Source: Mytilisepta virgata (taxonomy: Eukaryota > Mollusca > Bivalvia > Mytilida > Mytilidae). From it: a stretch of DNA of 64,000 nt. Position numbers and translations under genes: made by a program. The number at the start of each line of letters is the position of its first letter. Position 1 is the stretch's first letter. Below are positions 12,358-24,259 of this stretch, in pieces. The DNA lies in the NCBI GenBank assembly GCA_028015205.1, contig CM051519.1, positions 91,657,539 through 91,721,538 of the forward strand, written 5' to 3'. The notes under the pieces were generated by a model that did no database searches, was not told the DNA's origin, and was given only the letters and a program-made list of their open reading frames with translations.

Positions 12358-13369
12358 AACAAGAGTGGACACACTACATGTCTTGCCCGAGTATGCACAT
12401 GGACACAGAATAATGATTATCTGATACCCGACATTTTGCAAATCAAAGGAAAATGTTAAAAGAAATTGAGGTCAAGGTCAAAAGACAGGTGTCATACCGA
12501 CATGTATCCACTAAGAACTATCTATTAACCAAATATGGTGGGTCTAGGTATTAAAGTTGCTGAGAGATGGACCTAATCTTGAAAATGTGACAAAGTCACT
12601 CACTCATGCAATTGAGGTCAAGGTCCATAGAAAGGTGTCAGACTTGCATTTACCCACTAAGAACTATCTACAGACCAAACACAGATGGGTCTAGGTATTA
12701 CAGTTGCTTAAAAAGGGACTTAATCAGGAAATTTGGATGAAAGTCACTCAAGCATGCAATTGAGGTCAACTTCCAGAGACAAGTGTCAGACTGGCATGTA
12801 CCCACCAAGAACTATCAATAGACCAAATACAGTAGGTCTAAGTATAAAATGGACTTAATCAAGAAACCTGGATGAAAGTCACTCAACCATGAAATTGAGG
12901 ACAAGGTCCAGAGACAAGTGTCAGACTGGCATGTACCCATCAAGAACTATCAACAGACCAAATACAGTGGGTCTAGGTATTAGTTTCTGAGAAATGGACT
13001 TAACCACAAAAAGTGACAAAGTCACTCAAGCATGAAATTGAGGTCAAGGTCCCAAGCCAGGTGTCAGACTGGCATGTACCCACCAAGAACTATTATTGAC
13101 CAAATACGGTGGGTCTAAGTATTAGTTTCTGAGAAATGGACTTAACCATGAAAAATTGACAAAGTCACTCGAGCATGAAATGAGGTCAAGGTCCCAAGCC
13201 AGGTGTCAGACTGGCATATACGATAAGCTACCTTGTGGACCATAAATCTTAATTGTAGGTATTACATGTGCAAAGTTATTATAGTTTTACAAAAGTTGAC
13301 GCCGCCACCGCCGGAAAGTAGTACCTATATCTCTCCTCCACAACTTTTAGTAGCAGGAGAGACAAAAAA
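12358..13369 (-). mobile_element. Array-bearing non-autonomous element, minus-oriented copy
   Basis: Reverse complement of the family at 9711-10960. One end is CAAGAGTGGACACACTACAT with TGTCTTGCCCGAG. About 5-6 units of ~105-145 bp follow (TTGAGGTCAAGGTC, CAGACTGGCATGTACCCACC, AAGAACTAT). The other end is GACGCCGCCACCGCCGGAAA and CCTATATCTC. Together with 9711-10960 it forms a convergent inverted pair with a ~1.4 kb spacer. Confidence 0.85.
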
Positions 13370-14300
13370 CCATGAAAGATTTTGCACCCAACTGCAAGCT
13401 CATTTCCCATTTGATTCATAAACTGAATTCTTGTTGAGAAAACCCTGGCATGGCTAAAACGTTACACATTCAAAACAAGGATGTTGCATATTTTGGAAAT
13501 CAGAATAGTTCAAACTTTTGGAACTTAAGTTTGCAGGGTTTAAACAGTTATATACTGTGACATCATATTTTATATATTTTATGAAATCTATGAATTGTAC
13601 ACAGAAAACAGCAAATCTGCAATTTTCACTTTTTGAGGTATTTCAGCATAAGGCAATATGTGGTTATAACATTAGATACAGCATTTTTATTGATATTTTT
13701 CAAACTTTCTTAAAATGGTACACAAAAAACTTAACACTGTCCCCAAAAAACTTAACGGTTTATGAGGGAAAAACTGTAGATCCACAGCTTTTTGTTGCTA
13801 ATCATACATCATCAAAACTGCAAGACAGAATAGCCTTGTATTCTTTTTGTTTGTTGTGGAGCTCTTTGCAAGAAAAATATATCCAGACAGTCTTATCATA
13901 GTTAGGATTATATTGAATCATTTCAGGATAGGATGTGCAGACTGGATTGATTTTATTCTGCCATCAGCCCATCATACAAATCCTCATCAATATGAAATTC
14001 TAAAATTGCTAAACACGTATAACATGATGCAGAAACGTATATACATGAATCTGAATATATCTTTATTTTTTCTGTCAACACCTTTCATTCCAAATGTTTA
14101 TTTCTTAAAAAGAATAAAACAAAACATAGATTTTTTAAATTTTGTGCACAATGGGTCTTATTTGAGATAAATCTTTAACTTGATCTTAACATAGGAGAAA
14201 GGAATAAAATTATCTTGCTCCTTACCTCTGGCAAGTTATTGAGGTGAAAATGTAAAAATTTTTGTATCAATTTAAAGTCTTCAGTTTGGACCAGCTGTAT
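13370..14300. other. AT-rich spacer with chance open frames
   Basis: Contains two overlapping plus-strand open frames of 107 and 127 codons (13518-14170). Their composition is Phe/Ile/Tyr/Lys/Asn-rich and no domain is visible. I treat them as chance frames, not genes. Confidence 0.45.
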
Positions 14301-14757
14301 AAAAGAATATTCTCAAATCTGGAAAACAGGCTTACATTTTTAAGGTAATATGACTGGTATTCTCAGTTCTGGAAAACAGGCTTACATTTTTCAGGTAATA
14401 TGACTGGTATTCTCAGTTCTAGGAAACAGGCTTACATTTTTCAGGTAATATGACTGGTATTCTCAGTTCTGGAAAACAGGCTTACATTTTTCAGGTAATA
14501 TGACTGGTATTCTCAGTTCTGGGAAACAGGCTTACATTTTTAAAGTAATATGACTGGTATTCTCAGTTCTGGGAAACAGGCTTACATTTTTAAGGTTATA
14601 TGACTGGTATTCTCAGTTCTGGGAAACAGGCTTACATTTTTAAGGTAATATGACTGGTATTCTCAGTTCTGGGAAACAGTCTTACATTTTTAAGGTAATA
14701 TGACTGGTATTCTCTGTTCTGGGGAAACAGTCTTACATTTTTAAGGTAATATGACTC
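14301..14757. repeat. 50-bp minisatellite, about 9 copies
   Basis: TGACTGGTATTCTCAGTTCT recurs exactly every 50 bp (14351, 14401, 14451, 14501, 14551 and so on). The rest of the unit is GGAAAACAGGCTTACATTTT plus TCAGGTAATA or TAAGGTAATA variants. Confidence 0.96.
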
Positions 14758-15336
14758 GGAAAACAGTGCAAATACTGTACTGGAAGCACTTGTGTATAAC
14801 AAAGACTAGAGGACAGTGGCCATCTTTGTTGACAATCTGGGAATATGATATTGGTATGCAAGTTTTAACTGGTTCAGAGGTTTCATACAAAAAGACTTTT
14901 AAGTTATATGTAATATGTTACACTAAGTTTGGATTGGCAGCCATCTTCGTTGGCTGTGTGGTTCATCGCATATTTTTCTGAAAGAGAACTACCTAAGGGC
15001 CATTGTGCTTATATGTTTTGATATGGCAGAGCATCATGGATGATGGCCCAGGTAATAGGATACAATTCTGAAAGAGACCAACCTTAGCAACATTAAGGTT
15101 ATGTCTGATTCTGATTACCTGTTTTACTCCTTTGTTCTATTTATAGCAATAGTGGCCATTTTGTTGGATCATTGGCATTGTCATATTTAATTTTGAAACT
15201 AGACACCCAAGAATGATTGTGTCCAAGGTTTAAATTGGCCACAGGGTTTCAGAGATTTTTGTAAAAGTTTCAATAGGATTACAGATGATGAACGCCAAGT
15301 GATAACAGTAGCTCACAGTGGTCAGGTGAGCTAAAA
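14758..15336 (+). mobile_element. GCTCACCTG/CAGGTGAGC family element, left-truncated copy
   Basis: Contains the family words GTGGCCATCTTTGTTGACAA, CAGCCATCTTCG, CTGAAAGAGAACTACCTAAG, CAAGTGATAACAGTAGCTCA and the right terminus GTCAGGTGAGCTAAAA (15321-15336). The left terminus is replaced by the 50-bp minisatellite. Confidence 0.7.
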
Positions 15337-16539
15337 TTTGTAAAAGAACATCTATGTTTCTAATTGCAGAAATGTGCTTAAATACAGAATAAAATCATCC
15401 CTACATATTTTTTTAATAGAAAGAAACTGACAGATAAAGTGTAAGCAAAGGAATAACACTTATATTGCTGTTCTTCATCTAGTGTATACCATATACATAT
15501 TTTTGGTGACAATCAAAGCACAGAGATATATAGAGAATAATACATGGCAAAATCTGTATCACATGCTGTATTACCCCAACATTTCAATATCAGCACAAGG
15601 GCCTCTGGCCTGATGGAAGATATGGATTTTGACAAGTTTTATATGCTTTATCATATATTTTAAGAGTTGTGAAGAATCATGTGACTAATATTATTTTAAA
15701 GGGTGATGATATAGATATCATCACGGTAGAAAATACAGCTGACAATGTTTTTTCAGTTTTCCTTTATTTAATACTAAGTATACGATAAATATTAAAACAT
15801 CACTATTTCAACAGGATGATATTAAATTCCTTGTCAATTTTCGGCATGAAAAGACAATACGAAGGACTAAAAATTGCACAATATAAAAGACAAAAGTCTA
15901 CAAAGATCAATTTATTTGGTTTTAAAAAATCAATAAATGAAAAAACAAACATATTGAAGATGTTTGTTAAGCCTTTTAAACTTTTACAACTTTCAAAACA
16001 GAATGATAATTTTACAGCTTTTGTCCTGATAAAATTCAATACTAATTCAAAATCCATGGCAAAAGGTCTCTACAGATTTCATTTCAATCAATCAATCAAT
16101 CATGACATGTGTTGTATTCAATGAAATGTACACCTATTCGTGTAAACTACATCCGATTTTGTCAACAAAAATAAAAACATAATTGCTTAAAAAATATCAT
16201 CTTTAAAAATTACCAACAACTTTGGACAATTGGATCAATGTTCAGGATGTGGTTTATAGTAAAAAATATCGTAGTATCAATTTTGTATTAGGCCGTAATG
16301 GTACTTGTACCATGATAAAGACAACAATAGGATCTATTTAAGTGTCATTATACAAATATTCTATAGGTCTTTACTTCAGGAGTGAAAACAAGCCATTATC
16401 AATATATGGAATTTCCCACTTCTTTTTTTAACATTGTTCTAATTCTTTTTAAGGTTAAGTTTGGAATTTCTTATAAGAACCAAAATATCAAATAGATGTT
16501 TGTATCCAAATGATATGCTAATCTATGTCTTCTTAATGT
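15337..16539. other. AT-rich region, nothing recognised
   Basis: Only overlapping chance frames on both strands near 15803-16124. No motif recognised. Confidence 0.45.
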
Positions 16540-16597
16540 ATTGAAGAAGTTTGTGACTGAATTGAGATATCTCAAATCAGTCACAAATTTCTTCAAT
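16540..16597. repeat. Inverted repeat hairpin
   Basis: Arms TTGAAGAAGTTTGTGACTGA (16541-16560) and its near-perfect complement (16577-16596) close on a palindromic centre (TTGAGATATCTCAA). Only one arm mismatch. Confidence 0.85.
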
Positions 16598-16674
16598 AAA
16601 ACCAATTTTTCTTACAAAAGTAAAGTGATATGCATTTAAATGATATTATCTTTGAGAAGTCATTTTTCCTGTTG

Positions 16675-16800
16675 TAGGAAGTGGTTATCTCTTGGCACTT
16701 CTTTTTCCAGTAATGAAAACTGGTCATCACAACACAGCCAATTACACTGTAAGTGTTGTAAAACCCCAATAAACCATACCAAACCAAACCAATCAAACAA
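16675..16800 (+). mobile_element. Truncated SINE tail
   Basis: 3' SINE words: GGTTATCTCTTGGCACTTCT, CCAGTAATGAAAACTGGTCA, AAACCCCAATAAACC and a degenerate A/C-rich tail. No tRNA head. Confidence 0.55.
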
Positions 16801-16849
16801 AAAACAAGTATGTAGAGTATGCATCAATGAGACACCATTGTAGTAATAT

Positions 16850-17105
16850 ATGTAATCACAGGTTGCATGTTTCTGTATGTTCAATTGTATGCAAATAAAA
16901 TGTAGTTACTTTACTCAGCTCAATCTATGATGATATATGGATATCAAAACACACTAAACAGGTGCACTGCAGATACCAATATTTCTCACTTTCACTGATG
17001 CTTTTTTCAACATAGGCGCACTGCATAGATCGAGCTAAGTAAAGTTTAGGTACATTTCATTTGCATACAATTGAACATACAGAAACATGCAACCTGTGGT
17101 TACAT
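16850..17105. mobile_element. MITE-like foldback element, 256 bp
   Basis: Terminal inverted repeats of about 70 bp. The left arm starts ATGTAATCACAGGTTGCATG; the right arm is its complement, ending CATGCAACCTGTGGTTACAT. Arms are ~90% identical, with a ~110-bp loop. No ORF. Confidence 0.88.
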
Positions 17106-18320
17106 AAAAACTCTGGACTTTCAACAACTCAGGCACGAGAACAAACATTTAAAGTTATAGGATACTTCCTTTGAGCAATATTCTATAGACTTCTTATGAG
17201 CAATATTCTATAGACTTCTTATGATCAACATTATATAGAACAAATATTTCGTTTAAGGTGCCTGGTAAGAAGTTTTGAACTGGTTTGACCAAAGTGCCAG
17301 TGTATATTCATACTGAAAGACATGAAATCCATTCTAATGAACTTATTTATTTTCTCATTTATATTTTCAACGAGACATATTTATTAATAAATTTTCACAC
17401 ACATGTAAAATGATGAAATAAAACATAAAATTTTGTTCATTCCTAATTTCCTCTTCTTCAAGTAATACAATGTTCACTAACATACAATAACTTGTACAAA
17501 TTTGTACGGGTTCCACAGAACCCAGTGTCTCGTCTGTTTTCGCTGTTGTTTATGTTTTCAGTGTAACAGTTGAATGTACATAATTTTTCTCCACATGTTA
17601 TTTATTGATCATGAACAAGCTTCTGTCAAAGTTTGGTAAATATCCAGGATGGTTTAAGAAAGTAATTAATGTTTAAAAAACTTTAACTGCAGACTATATG
17701 TAATGTTAACTGAGAGAAAAACTAAAACCTTTTATAAGTAAAATACTGAAAAATGGGAAAAACATAATTACAAAATTTTCCTCTGGATCTATCTTTTGAT
17801 CAAGCTTCTGTCCAAGTCTGGTAAAAATCCAGGATGCTTTAATAAATGTTTAAAAGACTTTAACTACAGGGGGAATGTAAATGCTGACGCTGCCGCCAAC
17901 AATGGGAATGTAGGATTGCAACAAGTCGCAGGCTTGACAAAAATGTTGAAAAAAAGAAAAAAACATTCAAAACTGTAACAATTTTAAACATAATAGGCCA
18001 TATAAATTAAGTAAGAAATAACTTCTGGAAGGTCTTTGTTTGTTGGAGATTTTACCATGGGTAGATCTTATGTTAGTGAAAGTATCTCTATGCTCCCCGA
18101 AATGATTCATTTCCTATGACATATTCATTTGGTGGGTTTAACTGCTTAGTTCTTTTACACTTAAACTGACATCGAATCAGTCTTTTCTTCTGCATATTTG
18201 ATGAACTGTACAGAATTACATATAATTGGATTGATTATACATCACCATCAATTTTCATCTATCACTATTCACAGATACAATTGCAATAAATGAGTCTGAT
18301 GTCGATTGAGCTAGGGAATT
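17106..18320 (-). other. Probable IMMP2L 3' UTR and downstream flank
   Basis: No coding frame of note. A canonical minus-strand poly(A) signal (TTTATT on the plus strand) is at 17601-17606, and further ones lie near 17343 and 17381. A 25-bp direct repeat (GAGCAATATTCTATAGACTT) is at 17173-17222. Two degenerate ~190-bp units beginning near 17610 and 17800 (shared words AAGCTTCTGTC, GGTAAA, CCAGGAT, CTTTAACT) look like a dispersed bivalve repeat. The true transcript end is not known. Confidence 0.4.
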
Positions 18321-18464
18321 TTACGGATTAGGAAACAACGTCACTTTTGGATTTTGTTTTACAATAAATCTGTCATCATGGATATCGCCTCTTTCCAATT
18401 TTCCAAATCGTTCTGGAGGCCATACTATCCTGGTGGCTTTTGCAAAAATTAAACCAACTGGAAC
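18321..18464 (-). CDS. IMMP2L: IMMP2L terminal coding exon (partial gene)
   Basis: Last coding exon of mitochondrial inner membrane protease subunit 2, the S26-family (signal-peptidase-like) Ser/Lys protease that trims sorting signals of proteins delivered to the intermembrane space. On the minus strand a TTTCAG acceptor ends at 18465. The exon then opens in phase 0 and encodes 47 residues before a TAA at 18323-18321. The first part (VPVGLIFAKATRIVWPPERF) aligns without gaps to the conserved C-terminal block of human IMMP2L, including the diagnostic WPPER. The final 27 residues (GKLERGDIH... to LFPNP) are not conserved with the human tail, which is usual for this protein. It is joined by a 2237-bp intron to the exon at 20702-20801. 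The 3' UTR is not delimited. The first canonical minus-strand poly(A) signal I see is TTTATT on the plus strand at 17601-17606. Identification is from remembered family sequence. Confidence 0.93.
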   Translation of the reverse strand, partial: VPVGLIFAKATRIVWPPERFGKLERGDIHDDRFIVKQNPKVTLFPNP

Positions 18465-20701
18465 CTGAAATTTTTTAAAAAGAAGCATTAAAGTAATTGA
18501 GCAAAAACATTTTTTAAAAAATGTTGTTTTTTCTTACTGAAATTATCAGATACTGGTTAATAGTATATGTAACTAATCTTTCTCATTCTGGAATTTTAAG
18601 TTCCACATTTTGGGTAAATAAGTGTACCAGGCACATGTTTTAAAAGTTTCATGCTTTCAAAATTTAGGGAAGTTTTGTAGTTAGGTATAGATAACGATCT
18701 TTATACCTTATACTATCATTACTTTTTACTTAATATAAAGATAGAGTTTAATCTCTTTGTGAAATCACTCCATTCAAAGGTTGCCTAAATCTTTGGCCTT
18801 GCCACAACAAATGAAAGTCAAATTACTGATACAGCATGGAAACAACAAAAATCATGAAATGGTCATATTTTTATGATTATGAGGTGATATCTTGGTAGAT
18901 ATACAGGATAAAGCATTTATTGAGATAACATCAAGTGGGTGTTATAAGAACTTACTTCTTATCTGCAGTTTTTTTAATCAAGTCATACATAGGTAAAATT
19001 TACATTTCTTTTAAAATTATTCAAAAATAATAATTCAAAAGGGTTAAATAGAGCATATTGTGTCATACAAATAGAACTTTTTAAGCTGGGGCCTCAGTTG
19101 CCTAGTGGTCTAGGTAGTTTGTCATGACTACTAATGATCACTACCCTGTCAAAACTGAGGTTGTGAGTTCTAATTTCACCTGTGGTGGTATGTGTTCAAC
19201 TCCGATCTTAATTGACATAGATTGCCAATTTTCCTACTAAAGGTCAGTGGTTCTCTCCCGGAACTCCGGCTTCCTACACCAGTAAAAACTGGTCATTGTG
19301 AAATAGCCAAATGTGTTGAAAATGGCATAAAACCCCAACAAAACAAACAAACAATCTTCCATAGCTTATAACTATGCATTTCCATCATTTTCATGACAAA
19401 ATTTACGATCAATCATAACTGCAAATCTTTAGTACATTTATTTAGTATTAAATAAGAGAAAACAAAGCACTTTCTATTTATACTCTGTAGAGTTCTGTCA
19501 TGCATCAGATATAGTTCCTGATGCATTTTAATAAGAACAAAACAAATTTACTCCAAATCATTATACATATTTGACGTCTTTTTTATATGAAAATGGCTAC
19601 TGATTGAGTGATTCTTAAATTTCTAATAAAACTTTTTTTATCTGGCAATATCAAAAATGGCTTTTATCACCGAACAATCAGAACCAGCCAATCAAATGGG
19701 ATTTTAATTAAGTAAGCCACAGTCATAAAATGCAAATAGACTATTAATGGACAAAAATCAAAAGTAAACGATACGTATTTGTCACAAATTTCTAGGACAT
19801 AAAACAAAACTCAAAGAAACCAATCCATATTTACACAAATTTATGAGTATTTTATTTGTAATTGACAAAAACACAATTAGTTTTATTCTTTTTGTACAGA
19901 AAATTTGAATTACCGGCGACCCATCCATCTTTACTGAGCTGTGGTGCATATAATGTAAGCTAATTACACAGATAAGGTGAAAAAGCTTTAATCAAATAGA
20001 ACAATTTTTGGAACACTTCCGATTTTTATAGGAAAATCAATAAAATATTGGAGCTTCGTTCCTTTGTAGTCAAACGAAACGCTGACACATATTTGTGTCA
20101 ATTGATCAATCAATTTGGTGTAAAAAATAATCTGATTAGGTCTCAAAATTAATGTTTTGACTAATATTTAAATAGCAATTATTCTATCTTAATTAGTTTT
20201 ACATAAGTAGATCCAGTATCAACTCCATATATTTTAATTCACCACCAAAAGAAATGCTATAAACATCAGGGCAACTTAATCTAAACCTTTCCAAATGCTC
20301 CTGTGCATGGTAACTTTGCAAACATCAAACAAATACTTTTTTTGTCTGAACTTTTACCTAGATATGACAAAACAAATTATATGGGATGTGATTTGATGAA
20401 ACAACATTAAAACCTCTTAAAATCAGATTTTACTTCCATGTATTTATTTTTGTTCTCGAAAAATCAACAGGATTTTTAAAGTGCTGAAAACAACTTTGTA
20501 ACCATTCAATGATAATGTTTCAATGGTTCTGTATTGTATGTATAATTTTTGTCAGTAAAAACAACCAACTTTGAAATCTTCAATAAATCAATAAATTAGT
20601 CATAATCTTAATGAGTTTTTCCAAATATTAGCCACATAAGACCCACAGATTGTCAGCTTTGCTAACATTTCCAACTATCCTTTCTCAGTGTATAGACTTA
20701 C
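18465..20701 (-). other. IMMP2L last intron (2237 bp)
   Basis: Minus-strand intron with a GTAAGT donor and TTTCAG acceptor, phase 0. It contains one full-length plus-strand SINE (19088-19352). Otherwise it is AT-rich sequence in which I see no other feature. Confidence 0.9.
19088..19352 (+). mobile_element. tRNA-derived SINE, full length, plus strand
   Basis: Same family as 8951-9214. A-box region GTTGCCTAGTGGTCTAGG, degenerate B box GTGAGTTCTAATTTC (~19163-19177), body TGCCAATTTTCCTACTAAAG, and tail CATAAAACCCCAAC with AAACAAAC repeats. More diverged than the minus copy. No clear target-site duplication. It lies in the last IMMP2L intron, antisense to that gene. Confidence 0.9.
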
Positions 20702-20801
20702 TGGTCCAAAATCATTGCTGTCATGACTATGTTCCCTGTTGTCTCCTTCTACCCAACAATGTCCCTTAGGAATGGTTACACTTTTCTTCTTACTAGTTGT
20801 T
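20702..20801 (-). CDS. IMMP2L: IMMP2L penultimate coding exon
   Basis: 100-bp exon bounded on the minus strand by a CTTTTTCAG acceptor (AG at 20803-20802) and a CCA|GTAAGT donor (GT at 20701-20700). It starts in phase 2, where its first A completes an AGA Arg codon begun in the upstream exon, and ends in phase 0. It encodes [20 protein letters not shown] followed by [13 protein letters not shown]. This contains the VPKGHxWVEGD block and the signal-peptidase box E (GDN...S.DS..FGP) of the S26 protease fold. The mussel protein keeps the classical GDN, where the human protein as I recall it has GDH. The upstream intron to 30767 is 9965 bp and full of repeats. Splice sites, phase and protein match all agree. 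Confidence 0.95.
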
Positions 20802-21743
20802 CTGAAAAAGTAAACACAATCATTTATGTTTAAAAATAATCAAGGGGAATAACTCTCAATGAATGTTAGGGAACTGTTCACCTGTCATGCTTTTCATTGG
20901 TCAGAAATAAAACAAAACAATAAATCATTGTCCAACAGAGAACCTTATCAAAAAGTGCTGTAATACGACACCAATAATTAAGTCATACATCATCTCGTTA
21001 TAAAATAATCATTCATTATTTACATTGTTTCCCCAAATTCCAGATAAGATTTTTTATATTTGTGGGTTTAATATCTGGTAATTATTGTGTAGTATTAGAT
21101 TGGAGATACTGATAATAGCAGATATTGAAAATCAATCGCAAAACATAAAATAGTTCAGATTAACAATATTTTCCAATTCTGGTCAATTTTTGCTCAGACA
21201 GATAGTGGAGTTTCAAGATACTTCCTTATAATATCTTCTAGATTACAAAAAAAAATAATCATCATTTTCAATTACAGGCAATTTTCTTACTAAATCTCAA
21301 CAATCTCATCTTCCTACTTTCCAAATTACTATTAATTTGAGAGCGGCTGATTTTCTTGATTCAATTTGTCAGAGTTAAGGAAATTCCAAATAGATTGTAT
21401 TTTTATTAATTGAATTTTGTCGAAAAATTTCAGGCAGACTGAATAATCCAATGAATGCTGGGAAAAAATGTAAATTCTATTTAAAGCAGAATTAAGATTT
21501 TATAAATCAGTTGGAAAGTGAACATGTAAGTTCTATACTATAATGTATACAAAAATAATGATTTGATATTCGGATTTCTAAATATCCTAAGAAAAAAGAC
21601 TACCTAAACTATAGAATTAAATAAACCAATATATGAATGAGAAAACATCCCTATAAACATAAGTACAATATGTCTCCTTTTTCAATTCCATATTTTGCAA
21701 TAAATCTGATATAAACAAATTTTGTAAATTTAGCAAATTATTT

Positions 21744-21897
21744 AAGGAATGTTTCCAATTTTTGAACAGGTTATATGATATAACCTGGTTTGGGTTAGTT
21801 TATGCATAATAAACCACGAAGCAGTTTATGAATACCGTAAACTGACCCAAACCAGGTTATTGAAGTATAACTTGTATAAAAATTGGAAACATTCCTT
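21744..21897. mobile_element. Foldback (MITE-like) element, 154 bp
   Basis: Outer arms AAGGAATGTTTCCAATTTTT and its complement (21878-21897). An inner inverted repeat ATAACCTGGTTTGGGT / ACCCAAACCAGGTTAT also lies within. Nearly the whole element can fold. Confidence 0.88.
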
Positions 21898-21950
21898 ATA
21901 ATTTAATTTCCAAACAGAAATACCATGATTCCTCGATTCAAGCATCAAAA

Positions 21951-22325
21951 AGTTTATATGTGTCCAATGGACACTATATGCCCTGCTATTGATGTAAGTA
22001 TTTAGTAAACAGAATTACATGTGTATATTGGTGACTCTGAAGTCCCTAACAATAGGGTAGATGAAATACTATCTCTCAGATTCTAATATTGAAATTCAAA
22101 GTCGATGACCCATGACCTTTAAGGTCACATCATTCGTTTTGCATCAAAATGCTGCTGTTCATATCACAAGCTATCCATGTACAAAGTTTCAGGATGATAC
22201 CATAACTCCTTCATGAAAAACTACCTTAAACCTGAACCTTAACCTCGTACAGAGGGACGGATGGACGGAGAGACTGACAGATCGAACAAGTATATGCCCG
22301 GCCTGCCTTACAGACGGAACATAAC
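21951..22325 (+). mobile_element. Dispersed repeat, GTGTCCAATGGACAC family, copy 1
   Basis: Begins with the palindrome GTGTCCAATGGACAC and ends TATATGCCCGGCCTGCCTTA. In between are GATGAAATACTATCTCTCAG, CATGACCTTTAAGGTCAC, CTGCTGTTCATATCACAAGC and AACCTGAACCTTAACCTCG. A second copy is at 60500-60914 in the same orientation. No coding capacity. Confidence 0.85.
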
Positions 22326-23039
22326 AATGACATGGGACTATTTGAATTTACAAGTGGCAGATTAATCCATTTATACAGTATAACCAATGTTGTTCTATGC
22401 TATTCAGTCAATCAAAATGTAGTATTCAATTCAAATTAAATTATTGATAAATGTACCAATTTTCTTCATGTAATTAACTGAATGATGAAATCTTAAGTTT
22501 GGCAATGTAGGGTTGGCAGTTGGGCAGGTGGGTAGACGGGCGATCAGCTCCAGATAGTGATGAAGGAAAATGTGGTTTGCCCATTTATTGATTTTAACTG
22601 ATTCACTGTTTTATTATATACTGTGGGAAATATTTCATACATTTTACTTATAAAGAAAGGTGGTAAATTTTAATTGGCACAGAAATAACTAGGTGAGATA
22701 AGAACAGTATAAAATTTAGTCCAGAACTCAGTTTACATTGGATCAAATATGTAGTCATAACTAAATATTAATTAAATTTGTTTTTTGACACAACATCAGA
22801 GTTTGATAAGGTGTTTGTAGGTAAACCTGATCATGCTAATGAAACAATTTGCTATGTGAACCCTGGAAATCAATTATGAATTAAGTTCAAACAAAATTCT
22901 TGTCCTGAGCAACTACACATTGCTATTCAGCAATTCTATTAAGTTTTATTCCATTTCGTTTGTAAGCTGTATGAGATTTTGAGTTAACAATCTTCACCAT
23001 AAATAACATAGTAATGGCATGTTTTGCTAAGTGAAAACT
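22326..23039. other. AT-rich intronic spacer
   Basis: No feature recognised. Confidence 0.45.
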
Positions 23040-24259
23040 CAATAAAATGCTCCGCTGGGTGCAGCTAGATACGACCGCAGATGTCGAACCCTGAATAGTT
23101 GGGGCAATTATGAACACAACATTCAAGCTTGATACAATACTGAATTTGGATTGTGAATAAATATTTGACACAGCATAGGTTTCTGACACAGAATGAATGT
23201 TGTCTAAGAACTTAAAAATTTTTAATTTACCTATTCAAACCATATTAGTATTATTTGTTTTTATATATAAATCAGAAATAACCAATTTAAAATTTAAAAT
23301 TGGGCACACATATCAATTTCTTGCTATTGCGCAATACTGTGCAATTGAAGATTTCTTGCTATTGGGCAATACTGTGCAATTGAAAATTTCTTGAAATATT
23401 TGACACATAATAGGTTTCTGACACAGAATAACTGAAATCAAAGAACTTAGAATTGGTCATATGATTAAAATTTATATTCAATTTTTTGCTTCTTGTGCAA
23501 TACAATATGCTGTGGAGAATTGCCCCCCCCCCAAAAAAAAAATAATAATTTACCCCTTTTTTTAGCTTTTGTGCAATAAACTATGAAGTTGCACATTGAC
23601 CCCCCCCTCCCAAAAAAAAAACCAAAAAACAATAAAATTTATTGTAACCCCCCCTTTTTTTGCTAAAATAAATTTGAAATTTTCTTTTTAATTTATGAAA
23701 TATGAAATGAGAAAAAAATTACCCCCTCCCCAATTTCTCATTTACCCACCCCCCCCCTAAATTTTGTTTTCAACCCCCCCCATTTCTTTATACTTTGCAA
23801 CCATAACAGCCCATTTAAATACACCATAACATATTAAAATAGAAAATGACATCATAGTCATGAATGGCAAATTTTAAATATACATAATTTAAAAGCAGTT
23901 TAGATGAGATAAACAAAAAAGCTTCATCAGCACATTTTATATTGGCAAATTTCCAATGAAGTTCATTAAACTAGAGTTATTGGCAAATTTCCAATGGAAT
24001 TTGTTAATAATAAAGTTTTGATAACAGGGCACACATATCAATTTCTTGCTATTGCACAATACTGTGCAATTGAAAATTTCAAATATTTGACACATAATAG
24101 GTTTCTGACACAGAATAACTGAAATAAAGAACTTAGAATTGGTCATATGATTTGAATTTATATTCAATTTTTTGCTTCTTGTGCAATACAATATGCTGTG
24201 GAGAATTGCCCCCCCCCCCCCAAAAAAAAAAAAAAAATTTACCCCTTTTTTAGCTTTAA

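Noticed and set aside
13518..14170. Overlapping 127- and 107-codon plus-strand frames
   Set aside because: Low-complexity AT-driven composition, no domain, no splice or UTR context.
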